64,000 nt of DNA, taken from Ornatilinea sp. GTDB lineage: Bacteria > Chloroflexota > Anaerolineae > Anaerolineales > Anaerolineaceae. The stretch's first letter is position 1; each line of letters opens with the position of its first letter. The position numbers and the translations under genes are program-made. Below are positions 26,204 through 35,359 of this stretch, one piece after another. The stretch lies in contig JAHDQE010000041.1 in NCBI GenBank assembly GCA_018433975.1, positions 1 through 64,000 on the forward strand, written 5' to 3'. The notes under the pieces are model-generated. The model saw only the letters and a program-made list of their open reading frames with translations. It was not told the origin of the DNA and did not search any database.

Positions 26204-26318
26204 GCATTGAGTTTAGCACAGGGTGAAATGTCCGGCAAGTGGAAAGGCATCCTCAAAAACCCGTCTGTAAGCCTAGAGATTTGTGGAATGTTGGAACCTC
26301 TGGGCGCTGGTCCCTGCA

Positions 26319-26334
26319 TGTTATAATCCCGAAT
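26319..26334 (+). promoter_or_regulatory. extended -10 promoter giving a leaderless transcript
   Basis: TG at 26319-26320 and TATAAT at 26322-26327 form an extended -10 element. Only 7 bases separate it from the ATG at 26335, so transcription would start at or next to the start codon. No SD is present. Confidence 0.6.
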
Positions 26335-27297
26335 ATGTTTCAGAAAATCAAGTTTGGGGTGTTGTGGATTGTTCTGGTTTTGATGGCCGCCGGATGCGCT
26401 AATTCCCCGGAGGAAGAATACCAGCCCAGCCCCTTTCCACTCAAAGAACTGACACCGTACGTGGCTGCTGCCGCAACGGAGACCCCGGAGATTGTTGAGG
26501 AAGCGGAACCAACTCCTTTGCCTTCTCCTACGCCGACGCCGCGGATACACGTTGTAGAAGCCGGCGAAGATCTGGGTGGAATTTCGTATCTTTACAAAGT
26601 CAGTTTGCAAAGTTTGCTGGAACTGAATCCGGATGTGGAACCCCGGGCATTGAGCGTGGGGACGCAGTTAATCATCCCTCCATCTTCTGAAGAGCCCACA
26701 GAGGAGGCACTGCTGCCTGCCCCTACGGGGGTCTCGCTGGGCGTTGTGAAGTGTAAGGGGGCCGGGGAGTACGGCATGTGGTGTTTTGTAGACGCCACCA
26801 GCGGGGACCAATCGGTGGAGAATGTAACCGCGATCCTTCGGGTTAAACTGGAAAACGAGGAAGAAGTCCGGTCGGAACTGGCGACTTCCCCCATGGACCG
26901 GCTCTCCGCAAATTCTACCCTGCCGCTGATGGCGCATTTTTCATTTCCTGTGGCGGGCGCTTTTCAGGCCAGTGCGGAACTGAGCACGGCGCTGCCCGTT
27001 ATCGATGAAGGCGACCGTTATCTGGATATCCGCGTCCGGGATGTTGAAGTGACGGTTTCTCCTGACGGGTTGTACGCGGACGTAAAGGGGGTTCTGGTCA
27101 ACCGAGATGAAAAAAATGCGGGTTCACTGCGTGTTGTTTTGATTGCCCGTGATGAAAAAGGGGAGGTTGTTGGTGTCAGAATATGGGAAAGCCAGACCGG
27201 GCTGGAAAACGGTGAGAGAATAGAATTTCAGGAAAGAGTTTATCGGGTTGGGGGGAGGATAGAAGAGGTCAGTGTCCTGGCAGAGGCCAAACCCTGA
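26335..27297 (+). CDS. LysM-domain lipoprotein
   Basis: Starting at the ATG at 26335 the protein has 320 residues: signal peptide with lipobox LMAAGC, Thr/Pro-rich linker (about 30-70), a LysM glycan-binding module (HVVEAGEDLGGISYLYKVSL to GTQLIIPP, about 72-118) and a C-terminal beta-rich FxLYD-like region. LysM modules bind peptidoglycan or chitin-like glycans. The frame is open upstream to 26239, but that extension lacks a signal sequence. It is divergent from the TPR gene, and convergent with the lipoprotein gene that follows. Confidence 0.82.
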   Translation: MFQKIKFGVLWIVLVLMAAGCANSPEEEYQPSPFPLKELTPYVAAAATETPEIVEEAEPTPLPSPTPTPRIHVVEAGEDLGGISYLYKVSLQSLLELNPDVEPRALSVGTQLIIPPSSEEPTEEALLPAPTGVSLGVVKCKGAGEYGMWCFVDATSGDQSVENVTAILRVKLENEEEVRSELATSPMDRLSANSTLPLMAHFSFPVAGAFQASAELSTALPVIDEGDRYLDIRVRDVEVTVSPDGLYADVKGVLVNRDEKNAGSLRVVLIARDEKGEVVGVRIWESQTGLENGERIEFQERVYRVGGRIEEVSVLAEAKP

Positions 27298-27306
27298 AAC
27301 CGGGGT

Positions 27307-29109
27307 CTATTGATAGTTCCAGATCAGATAAGAATCGTATTCGCAGATGGGTTCGCCAGAACCGGTATCAATGCAGACCTGATAGGTGATCAGGCTGCCG
27401 TTTTCCACATCCGGCATTGGAGCAATTGCGATACTGGCCCGTCCGCCCGAACCGGTTGGCGGGGCAACGTAGACATATTCCCCATTAGGGGTAACCACTG
27501 TGATCTTTGCGGTTAACCCGGGGACCGGATCAAGATTCTCTTTTTTGTGAACCACCAGATGGATAATTTGCCCGCTGGATGCGGGAATCTGAGGCTTTTG
27601 CTCGCAAATAAGCAGGACAATAGAAGCAGGATCCAATGATTCCGACGGATTGTTTTTGATTTGCGGCGGGTTGGTGGGTTGAAGCTGCTCCGGCGCGGGT
27701 TGTTCCGGTGCGGCCTGCTCGGGTGCGGATTGTTCCGGTGTCGGCTGGGTTTGTGTGGCTTCTCCTTTGGGGAGGTGTTTATTTCGGGCCGTTTTCTGTG
27801 GGTTATTTGATTCGGATGAATCCTCCGTGGCAGCAGGCTCTTCGGCTGTTTGCGATTCTAACTGGGGGGCAGCCTGATCCTGTTCCGCGCTCTCTAAAAC
27901 GCCTGTATCCGGAATAGGAAATTCGGAATTTTCTTCCGGGGAAACGGTTTCAGACTGCTCTTGAGGCTCCGGGGTTCCGGTGTTGAAGGGATATTGGCCC
28001 TGTTCTTCCAACATGTTTTTGTAGCGGGTGCCCAAAGGGGTCAACCGGATCCGCAAAGATTCGGTCGCTTCCTGATGATATTCCAGACAGTAGTTTGTGT
28101 AACATTGCCGGTTGATATCGTCCTCGCGGTAGCGCATCACATCGGCGATGGGTATGCCGGAGATTTCAGTTCCGCCATGTTGGGCGATGAACTGATCAAA
28201 AATAATCGGCACGTGGTAGCCTAACCCGTCCTGGGTGGGGTAAAAGACGACGTTGTCCTGAAGTCCATACTTCATCTCTCCGGGGGAGACAGCGATCATT
28301 CCCAAAATTTTTGCCAATGGGCGGAATTGAATGTAATTCAAGTTATCGGGCGGCGCAAAGATGACCACATTTTCAAAAATTTGTTCACGATTGCCATCCG
28401 GAGCGATGTATGAGTCGCTGATTGGCTGCCCAAATATCTGAACGCCCCCCAATCTTTCAAAGGGAACCAGGAAAGGCATATCCGGTGCTTTTCGGTTTGG
28501 CGAGAAGGGGGTGTAATGGTAATCCCGGCATTGATAATCGCAGGCGTATGCACCATAAGGAAGCAGCTGCACGGACTTTTCAGTACTGTCGAATTGATAG
28601 ACAAAGCCCACTTTTTCAAAATACTGCTCTACCCGCTCCTTTTCAAAGTCATACATCGGATTGGATATCGGTTGGCCTACTGCATTTAATTCGTTCAGGT
28701 GTGTATAAAGGTCCAGAAAATCGGGATAGATTTCAAACCCATTGACGATGGTTGCGTTTTCTGAAGAGGCTACGTATCCGGCTTGTTTCGAGATGTTGAA
28801 TTGATTCCCAATGGAAACGAGATGGAACCGGTTGGCCCCATCCCGATCCGGGTTGTAACATACCAGAGCGTTGGCAAAGTACTGACAGGTCTGATTATTA
28901 TCTTCAAATGCGTTGGTGATGGCAGGCCCTAAGATGGACTCGCTTCCCATATCCTGATAATATTCTTTGAAGAGCGGATCAACCGGAAGGGTGCCAGACG
29001 GTGTGTTTGTGGATGTTGTTGAGGGCGAAGAATTACAGGCGGTTAACAGCACTCCAATCAATGCTATAAGGATAAATATCAAGATAGCATGTGCTTGTTT
29101 GTTGCGCAT
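27307..29109 (-). CDS. large lipoprotein with GxPI (LGFP-like) repeats
   Basis: 600 residues: signal peptide with lipobox LLTAC, then four repeats built around ILGPAITNAF, AVGQPISNPM, IFGQPISDSY and ISGIPIADVM (about 58-330). These are followed by a Pro/Glu/Gln-rich linker of about 110 residues containing PEQ(S/A/P)APEQ repeats, and a small Ig-like domain at the C terminus (about 510-600). The GxPI repeats resemble LGFP wall-binding modules. It is presumably a cell-surface protein; ligand unknown. Several Cys pairs (CDYQC, CYTNYC) suggest disulfides outside the cell. Confidence 0.75.
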   Translation of the reverse strand: MRNKQAHAILIFILIALIGVLLTACNSSPSTTSTNTPSGTLPVDPLFKEYYQDMGSESILGPAITNAFEDNNQTCQYFANALVCYNPDRDGANRFHLVSIGNQFNISKQAGYVASSENATIVNGFEIYPDFLDLYTHLNELNAVGQPISNPMYDFEKERVEQYFEKVGFVYQFDSTEKSVQLLPYGAYACDYQCRDYHYTPFSPNRKAPDMPFLVPFERLGGVQIFGQPISDSYIAPDGNREQIFENVVIFAPPDNLNYIQFRPLAKILGMIAVSPGEMKYGLQDNVVFYPTQDGLGYHVPIIFDQFIAQHGGTEISGIPIADVMRYREDDINRQCYTNYCLEYHQEATESLRIRLTPLGTRYKNMLEEQGQYPFNTGTPEPQEQSETVSPEENSEFPIPDTGVLESAEQDQAAPQLESQTAEEPAATEDSSESNNPQKTARNKHLPKGEATQTQPTPEQSAPEQAAPEQPAPEQLQPTNPPQIKNNPSESLDPASIVLLICEQKPQIPASSGQIIHLVVHKKENLDPVPGLTAKITVVTPNGEYVYVAPPTGSGGRASIAIAPMPDVENGSLITYQVCIDTGSGEPICEYDSYLIWNYQ

Positions 29110-29617
29110 TCTTTAACTGCTCCTCAAAAGAGAATCACTCTTTTGACATCCCTGTTATAAAAGAATCAAATAATATTTTCTGTTTACCATTAAATCAGAA
29201 AGGGTTACCGGTTTGATGGGACTTTTATTAATATAGGGTGTGGGAATGATTCAATACACCTTAAACCCATTATAACCCTTAATTTATTGTTAAGTTTATT
29301 CTAATATATCTATGCCAGTTTGCCAATAGGTTTCGGACATCTTTGAGTAGATTTGTCCCTTGAATCGTCCGGAACTACCCGTATATATGGACTGATTCAA
29401 CTATATACCGCCATAAATTTGGGTAAAATTCAAAGGTAAATTGAAGCCGTTTGGGAAATGGCCGGTTTGGGAAAATGGTTTAAAATTTATTTTAAGCAAA
29501 AAATCAGACCGGAAAACAGCTGTTCTTTTTTGAAAAAAATAAACTTTCAGAAGCAAGTATTGTTATTTTTTGAAAAACGGGTTACGATAACTCATCATTC
29601 ATCATGCAAATCATTCT
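29110..29617. other. intergenic region between two divergent genes
   Basis: About 500 bp, AT-rich. An imperfect inverted repeat GTATATATGG/ACTATATACC lies around 29380-29407, and an A/T-run hairpin around 29524-29545. No SD is visible before the ATG at 29618. No gene or known RNA is recognised. Confidence 0.4.
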
Positions 29618-30616
29618 ATGAAAATTCTAGTTACAGGTTCAACAGGTTTTGTCGGCAGTCATATCTGCAAAGCGCTGGTCAAACAGGGGCACCGTGTCTT
29701 TGCTTTTCATCGAACCTCCAGTACATTGCGAATGCTGGAAGGATTGGATGTTGAGCATGTTATCGGAGATTTAACGCAGCCCGAAACGCTGGAGAATGCA
29801 CTGGCGGGTATGGATGTTGTCTTTCATACTGCGGCGATGCTGGGGGATAGGGATGAACCCGGCCGAATGTTTGCTGTAACCGTGGAAGGCACACGCTCAT
29901 TAATGCAGGCCGCACGTTCCGCCGGGGTGAAGCGGGTGGTTCACACCAGTTCTGTGGCTGCTCTGGGTGTCCCGGAAAAGTCATTTTTAAAACCCCCGGT
30001 ATTATCCCTGATGGATGAGAGCCATACCTGGAACTTTCGTCCGGAATTCTGGCCTTACGGCTATACAAAATACCTGGCGGAACTGGAGGTACAGAAAGCG
30101 ATTGCGAAAGGGCTGGATGCCGTAATCGTTAATCCTTCGGTCATTTTGGGACCGGGAGATGTTTACCGGCAATCGAATTCCATTATCATCCAGATTGCTA
30201 AAAAGAGACTGCCGGGGATTGTGGATGGGGGAATGAACGTGGTTCATGTTGAGGATGTCGTGGCAGGACATCTTGCAGCGTTGGAACGAGGGAAACGAGG
30301 GGAACGGTATATTTTGGGTGGAGAGAACCTGCGCCATACCGAATTTGTTGAGCAGACGGCGGCGATTGCCGGGGTATCCACTCCGAGGATTATTTTTTCC
30401 CCGGGATTGCTGCACCGGATTGTTCCCCTGTTGAAAATTGCTAAACCTTTTATGAATTTGGCCTTCGTAGCAGATATGCTTTATTTGACAGGCTATCACT
30501 TCTATTATGATATTCGAAAAGCTCAAAAGGAATTGGGTTTACCTGAACCGCGTTCCAGTGAAACGGCGGTCCGTGATGCGTATGAATGGTTCAGGGAAAT
30601 AGGCGCAATTTCTTAG
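29618..30616 (+). CDS. NAD-dependent epimerase/dehydratase family protein
   Basis: 332 residues of the extended SDR type. TGSTGFVGSH (about 6-15) is the dinucleotide-binding GxxGxxG motif, and YGYTKYLAE carries the catalytic Tyr and Lys (about 148-152). HTSSVAALG holds the Ser. The pattern is closest to dihydroflavonol reductase/HpnA-like members, which act on nucleotide sugars, sterol-like or terpenoid substrates. No SD is seen before the ATG. Monocistronic; converges on dnaA. Confidence 0.85.
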   Translation: MKILVTGSTGFVGSHICKALVKQGHRVFAFHRTSSTLRMLEGLDVEHVIGDLTQPETLENALAGMDVVFHTAAMLGDRDEPGRMFAVTVEGTRSLMQAARSAGVKRVVHTSSVAALGVPEKSFLKPPVLSLMDESHTWNFRPEFWPYGYTKYLAELEVQKAIAKGLDAVIVNPSVILGPGDVYRQSNSIIIQIAKKRLPGIVDGGMNVVHVEDVVAGHLAALERGKRGERYILGGENLRHTEFVEQTAAIAGVSTPRIIFSPGLLHRIVPLLKIAKPFMNLAFVADMLYLTGYHFYYDIRKAQKELGLPEPRSSETAVRDAYEWFREIGAIS

Positions 30617-30656
30617 AAATTGAGTGAACCGTATCCCCACCCTATATTTTTAAAGA

Positions 30657-30688
30657 ACAACATCCTGCACTTATCGGCAGGATGTTGT
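30657..30688 (-). terminator. hairpin downstream of dnaA
   Basis: A 12-bp perfect stem (30657-30668 with 30677-30688) lies 26 bp beyond the dnaA stop and is followed on the minus strand by TCTTTAAAAATA. Likely dnaA terminator, usable by the convergent epimerase gene as well. Confidence 0.65.
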
Positions 30689-30713
30689 GGTAAATACGCT
30701 CCGGTACTCTGGT

Positions 30714-32063
30714 TTAAGCAACCATTGCTTTCCGGCTGTATAAATTCTCCCGAATCTGGATGATTTGCCGCCGAAGGCGGTCGTCGCGTTCAATCAAATC
30801 CGATACTTTATCGCAAGCATACATTACGGTTGTATGGTCTCTCCCACCGATTTCCTCGCCAATTTGAGGCAGAGAGGCGTTGATTTCTTCCCGCATAAGG
30901 TACATGGCTATTTGCCGGGGCAAAGCAATTTCGCGGGACCGTTCCCGACCCATAAGCCTTTCCGTGCTGAGTCCGAACGCAGTCGCAACCGCCAGGATAA
31001 TTTGCTTAGGTTCAATGGAACTGCGTTGGGGAAGCAGATCTGCCAGAGCTGCGTTCACAAGTTCTGTTGTCAGGGGTTGGCCGCTGAGGTCAGCGTAAGC
31101 CAGTACCCTTGTCAGGGCCCCTTCCAATTCACGAATGTTGGACTGGATCTGGCGTGCAATTACATCGAGAATTGCGGATGGAACCTGCCGTTTTGCCCGT
31201 TCTGCTTTTGAACGCAGGATAGCCGTTCTGGTTTCGAGATCAGGGGGTTGGATATCTACGATGAGGCCCCATTCAAAGCGCGAACGAAGCCGTTCTTCAA
31301 GGGTGACCATTGCTTTGGGAGGACGATCCGAAGAAATTACAATCTGTTTCTCCTGACCGTGCAAAGTGTTAAAGGTGTGAAAAAATTCTTCCTGAGTGGA
31401 TTCTTTCCCGGCAATGAATTGAATATCATCGATCAACAGCACATCCATTCGGCGATAACGTTCGCGAAAAGCTGCTGTGGTCCGGGTCCGGATGGCTTCC
31501 ACAAGGTCGTTGGTGAAGTCTTCCGAAGAAACGTATAATACGCTTTTCCCTTTTTTGATTGAGGTGTTCCCAATTGCATGGAGCAAGTGAGTCTTTCCGA
31601 GTCCAACGCCTCCATACAGGAACAGGGGGTTGTATGCCCTGGCAGGATTTTCGCCCACTGCCATACAGGCGGCATGGGCAAGACGGTTGCTTGGGCCGAC
31701 CACAAAGTTTTCAAAAGTATACCGGCTGATTGCGGATTGTCCATTCCCGGTTTCAAGGCCCGACTTATCGGCTTCGATATTTTCGTTTTCTTCACCGGTT
31801 TCTGAAGATTGATAATCCTTTTGCCAGACGACAAAATTAACCTGTTGAGGATTTTCCAACATGCCCGACAATAAATTGGTAACCGTACTGGATAAGCGAT
31901 TTTCCAACCAGTCTCTTGCATATGCGTTTTGAACACCGACGGTAAAGGTGTTCTCTTTATGAGAGATCAATTCTGCGCTTCGGACCCAGGTGTCGAAAGC
32001 TGCTTTTGACATCTCCATTTGCAGTTGTCCCATTGTGGCCTGCCAGGCTTGTTGTGCATTCAT
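30714..32063 (-). CDS. dnaA: chromosomal replication initiator protein DnaA
   Basis: 449 residues with all four DnaA domains: N-terminal DnaB/DiaA-contact domain (about 1-75), variable linker (76-115), AAA+ domain with Walker A YGGVGLGKTHLLHAIG (about 150-165) and Walker B LLIDDIQFIAG, and C-terminal domain IV with the DnaA-box-binding signature GGRDHTTVMYACDKV. It opens oriC and loads the replicative helicase. dnaN is not next to it. Upstream lie a leader hairpin and a region with a consensus DnaA box. Confidence 0.97.
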   Translation of the reverse strand: MNAQQAWQATMGQLQMEMSKAAFDTWVRSAELISHKENTFTVGVQNAYARDWLENRLSSTVTNLLSGMLENPQQVNFVVWQKDYQSSETGEENENIEADKSGLETGNGQSAISRYTFENFVVGPSNRLAHAACMAVGENPARAYNPLFLYGGVGLGKTHLLHAIGNTSIKKGKSVLYVSSEDFTNDLVEAIRTRTTAAFRERYRRMDVLLIDDIQFIAGKESTQEEFFHTFNTLHGQEKQIVISSDRPPKAMVTLEERLRSRFEWGLIVDIQPPDLETRTAILRSKAERAKRQVPSAILDVIARQIQSNIRELEGALTRVLAYADLSGQPLTTELVNAALADLLPQRSSIEPKQIILAVATAFGLSTERLMGRERSREIALPRQIAMYLMREEINASLPQIGEEIGGRDHTTVMYACDKVSDLIERDDRLRRQIIQIRENLYSRKAMVA

Positions 32064-32134
32064 AAACTAACCCTCTTTTTTTAGGATAAATTGCACGAGC
32101 TGATCGTTTCGAACAATTAATAAAAACAGGAAAT

Positions 32135-32170
32135 AAAACCCACTGGGGTAAACCATTCAGTGGGGGTTTT
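32135..32170 (-). terminator. terminator-like hairpin in the dnaA leader
   Basis: CCCACTG (32139-32145) pairs with CAGTGGG (32158-32164), with flanking AAAA/TTTT runs on both sides and a two-base bulge. Read toward dnaA it is followed by TTTTATTT, and read the other way by TTTTTTT. It lies 70-105 bp before the dnaA start, so it could attenuate dnaA transcription or simply insulate the region. Confidence 0.5.
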
Positions 32171-32646
32171 TTTGTTACTTTGTTTTGCCCGGAAAATAGG
32201 TGGAATAGAAACGGGCTCAAGAAGCTGTATAAAAACTCAGGCGCTTCAAAATGTTAAACAAATTCTAGCAGAAACCTTGAAATCGAACAAGTTGAAAACG
32301 TCCATGTTATCTAAAAAAAAGCAGAATTTTAAGACTTCTAAATCTTAAAGAATCGCGTTGCTTGTTTTGCAAAAATTACTTAAATGTTTAAAAAGAATTT
32401 TCGGTATTGGTGGATTAAAAGTTATCCACAGCCCCCATATATACGGGAAAAATACAAAAATAGAACATATTTCCCCGTAAATAGGGATCGTTTTTGTTTG
32501 GTCTTTCCGGTTTTAGAAAATTGAATTTACAACGTGTTTTTACCAAATTTGGAATCTCATGCTTAAATATGCGGCAAAAAATTGAAATGTTAAAGAATCG
32601 ATGATTCTGCAGGAAAGAATCACTGCGGGTTTATCTATCCTGTAAA
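32171..32646. other. candidate oriC: AT-rich region with DnaA box
   Basis: A perfect DnaA box TTATCCACA lies at 32422-32430. An imperfect box in the opposite orientation (GGTGGATTA, 32411-32419) forms the inverted pair GTGGAT/ATCCAC. The whole 32230-32620 stretch is AT-rich with A and T tracts suitable for unwinding, and adjoins dnaA. Only one perfect box was found by eye, so the origin call is tentative. Confidence 0.5.
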
Positions 32647-33948
32647 TTAGTTTGAAGCCGATTGCAGCATCATTTTCGCGGCGCGGCGCGCAATTTCTAC
32701 TGCAAAATTGGTGCCGCGATCCCAGGGGTATACCTGGCTCATGCTGGCAAAATATAAGCCGGGCAGCGGGGTACGAATTTCGGGGATGTTCTTTGAATGG
32801 TTGACCAATGGGATGGGCTGAGCGTATGCCGTTTTATAGAGCCAGCTCTCATTGATCCAATCCGGCGAAAAGTTGGGATTAATTCTTTTCAGACTGGGGA
32901 TAAATTTTTCCAGCAGTTCCTCTTTGGAGAATTGGAAATAGGGATGATCGGGTTCCAGATAATCTCCGCAATAAATGATGTGATTTCCGCCAAAGTATTT
33001 GGGAGATAGGTAGTTGGTGTGTTCAACAAGGGCCAGAAAAGGAAATCCGGCGGACTTGGGCATGTTATACCAATAATAGCCTTCCGGAGAGAGCTGGTGT
33101 TTTAAGGCGATGGTCAGGACTACGGCACCGATGCTTTTCAGGTCGAGCAGACCCTTCAGGTAATCAGGAGGCAAATCCGGGGCGATCCTTGCCAGCAGTG
33201 CGGGAGAGGTTGTGGCAAGACACTGGTCAAAAATTTCAGTACCTTGTGGCGTTTCAAGGGCGATTTGGCCCTCTCCGGCAGTTTTAATAGATTGTACCGG
33301 CGTGGAGAGTTGAATAACCACACCCATCTGGCGCAATTTTTCCGCAAAAAGATCAGCGAACGCCTGGAAACCACCTTTGAAGGTTCCCAGTCTGGTGGTT
33401 CTTGCGTGCAGCCTGGCCCACATCCATGCCATGTTGACGTCTTTGGCATATCTTTCTCCAAATTTGCCAATTATCATGGGTTCCCACATGGTCTCGTAGA
33501 CTTTATCGCCTGCCCATTTCCGCATCCAGGCATCCACAGTGGTCTTTTCGAGCGCCTGCCAATTGTTTGTCATCCGGAGGAAGAGCCCTACAAGGCCAAA
33601 CCGGATTTTGTTGATTCCCCATCCAAGGCCCGGATACATCAAAGCGGCCGGGATTGAATCAAAAGGATAAAATTTTCCCCGATGATACATCACGGTGATG
33701 GGGCGGGGAAAAATCACCCTGTCACTCCAGCCGAGTTCATCAATGAGCCCAAGCATGTGATTGTCCGAGGCAAACCAATGATGGTAATATCTTTCTACAG
33801 ACCACTCCCATTCCGGTTTCTTAAATCCAGCTGCTAATCCGCCGACATAGTCTGCGGCCTCAAAAATGGTAACCTGGTGTCCAGCACGCTTCAGATCGTA
33901 TGCGGCGGATAATCCGCCCAGGCCAGCGCCGATAATTGCAATGTTCAT
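32647..33948 (-). CDS. FAD-dependent NAD(P)/amine-oxidase-like oxidoreductase
   Basis: 433 residues. The N-terminal FAD-binding motif is AIIGAGLGGLSAAYDLKRAG followed by the acidic strand end FEA, and the C-terminal flavin motif is LPGLYFASMSQVYPWDRGTN. The pattern is that of the protoporphyrinogen-oxidase/UDP-galactopyranose-mutase-like superfamily, often used on glycolipid or isoprenoid substrates. It overlaps the upstream membrane-protein gene by 4 bp (ATGA), so the two are translationally coupled and probably work on the same lipid-linked substrate. Confidence 0.82.
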   Translation of the reverse strand: MNIAIIGAGLGGLSAAYDLKRAGHQVTIFEAADYVGGLAAGFKKPEWEWSVERYYHHWFASDNHMLGLIDELGWSDRVIFPRPITVMYHRGKFYPFDSIPAALMYPGLGWGINKIRFGLVGLFLRMTNNWQALEKTTVDAWMRKWAGDKVYETMWEPMIIGKFGERYAKDVNMAWMWARLHARTTRLGTFKGGFQAFADLFAEKLRQMGVVIQLSTPVQSIKTAGEGQIALETPQGTEIFDQCLATTSPALLARIAPDLPPDYLKGLLDLKSIGAVVLTIALKHQLSPEGYYWYNMPKSAGFPFLALVEHTNYLSPKYFGGNHIIYCGDYLEPDHPYFQFSKEELLEKFIPSLKRINPNFSPDWINESWLYKTAYAQPIPLVNHSKNIPEIRTPLPGLYFASMSQVYPWDRGTNFAVEIARRAAKMMLQSASN

Positions 33949-34979
33949 TTTCTCTCCTCTGTTTCCGGATATTCACCATTCCATTTGAGACCTTCTCGAA
34001 AGAAGAAATAAGCTCCCAGAGCGGTAATCGGTACCCATAAAGCGACGTGGAGAACCAAAGTGTATCCCGCGGCAATTTCTCCCGGCACACCGTGTGCTTT
34101 GAGCAAGGCAATACCGGGTGCATCAAATGTCCCGATGTAGCCCGGTGCAGAGGGGATGGTTGTGGCAAGGTTGACAATTCCATTCATCAGCATCAATGCG
34201 AAGAAACTGACCTCAAATGGAAACGCGTGCATTACAAACCAGTATTTTCCGGTTTCTAGCAGCCAGATAATGGCAGATGTAAAAAAGATCATCAAGGCTT
34301 CCCATGGGGAGCGGAGCGATTCCAGGCCGGATAAAAACCGGAACGTCAGGTCGCAGACCTTTGCCCTCCATTTTTGAGGTATCAGGTGATCGATCAAGAA
34401 GTTTGCCCAGTTTTCAGCCGTTTTGGGGAACATGGCTGCGAGCAAAAAGACCAGCAGTGCTCCAATAAAAGCTGCCGCACCCCATACCGCAAGGCTCTGG
34501 ATGCTTCCCACAAAACCCGAATCCGTGGTCAGCCTTGCTAGTTCCGGCAGATTCAAGAATACAAATGCCAGCATCACCACGCCGTCGAAAATCCGCTCTA
34601 CGATGATTGTAGCGAGAGAAGCAGATATTGGAACCCCTTCTTTTCGCTTCAGGACAATTGCGCGGAGAACCTCACCGGCACGGGCAGGATAGATATTGTT
34701 TCCCATGTATCCAATTGCCACAATGGGGAACATGGTCCTGGTAGGAATTTTTTTGAGCGGTCTTAGAAGGTAATGCCATCGCCAGGTCCGAACCCACACA
34801 GCCAAAAAATACATCGCCACACCGGGAATTAACCAAATGTAGTTTGCGCTTTGAAGGGTATCCCAAACTTTATCGAATTGAAGCCCTTTTAGTGCCAGAT
34901 ACAGGAATAGAATGCTGATGAGCACTCCCAAAAGGAACTTCCAATTGCGTTTCAGCCAACGAATCATATGTCTCCTCAC
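33945..34979 (-). CDS. LPG-synthase-TM (UPF0104) family membrane protein
   Basis: 344 residues with about eight transmembrane helices. The family core motif is visible as RAGEVLRAIVLKRKEGVPISASLATIIVERIFD (about 101-133; only key positions Arg101, Glu104, Arg107 and Glu129-Arg130 matter here). The C-terminal part carries PSAPGYIGTFDAPGI. Relatives flip or synthesise lysyl/alanyl lipids or act as lipid flippases. Coupled to the FAD oxidoreductase downstream by an ATGA overlap. Confidence 0.85.
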   Translation of the reverse strand: MRRHMIRWLKRNWKFLLGVLISILFLYLALKGLQFDKVWDTLQSANYIWLIPGVAMYFLAVWVRTWRWHYLLRPLKKIPTRTMFPIVAIGYMGNNIYPARAGEVLRAIVLKRKEGVPISASLATIIVERIFDGVVMLAFVFLNLPELARLTTDSGFVGSIQSLAVWGAAAFIGALLVFLLAAMFPKTAENWANFLIDHLIPQKWRAKVCDLTFRFLSGLESLRSPWEALMIFFTSAIIWLLETGKYWFVMHAFPFEVSFFALMLMNGIVNLATTIPSAPGYIGTFDAPGIALLKAHGVPGEIAAGYTLVLHVALWVPITALGAYFFFREGLKWNGEYPETEERK

Positions 34980-35359
34980 AACAGGGGCATAGAATTTACC
35001 TGTTTCGATTTTACCATGCAGGCAAGTATACCGGGTTTTTGGGGCAATTTTTTTGTGGAATTAGATCAGGAAGAAAACATGATAAACTTTTTCTTCAAGC
35101 GAGCGTTTCTCATCGTCCAGCCACATCTTTATAAAATAGCTAAATAGCGGGAATCCGGCCGGGCCTTTGAGACTCCGGGTGAACCCCCAATTGTCTAAAA
35201 AGGAAATTCAGTTGAAATTTCCATTCAAGGTGGCTATACTTTCAATATCCACAACGTTATTCTTCCAGAAATTTTGGTTTGATTAAAGCTTGTTGTTGTA
35301 ACCGATGATATGAGGCCCATTCAGACGAGCTTATTGGGTTTTTCAGGGCAAGGTGTAGA
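34980..35359. other. intergenic region with promoter for the 205-residue gene
   Basis: 380 bp without a gene. It holds the promoter at 35212-35240 and an operator-like inverted repeat at 35202-35222; nothing else is recognised. Confidence 0.5.
35202..35240 (+). promoter_or_regulatory. promoter with overlapping inverted repeat
   Basis: TTGAAA (35212-35217) and TATACT (35235-35240) are 17 bp apart. GGAAATT/AATTTCC (35202-35208 and 35216-35222) is a 7-bp-arm palindrome overlapping the -35 box, a possible operator. The expected leader is about 110 bases. Confidence 0.55.

Noticed and set aside
27650..27960. Tandem DNA repeat
   Set aside because: The similarity comes from repeated PEQ-type codons of the lipoprotein stalk, not from an independent DNA repeat or CRISPR-like array.
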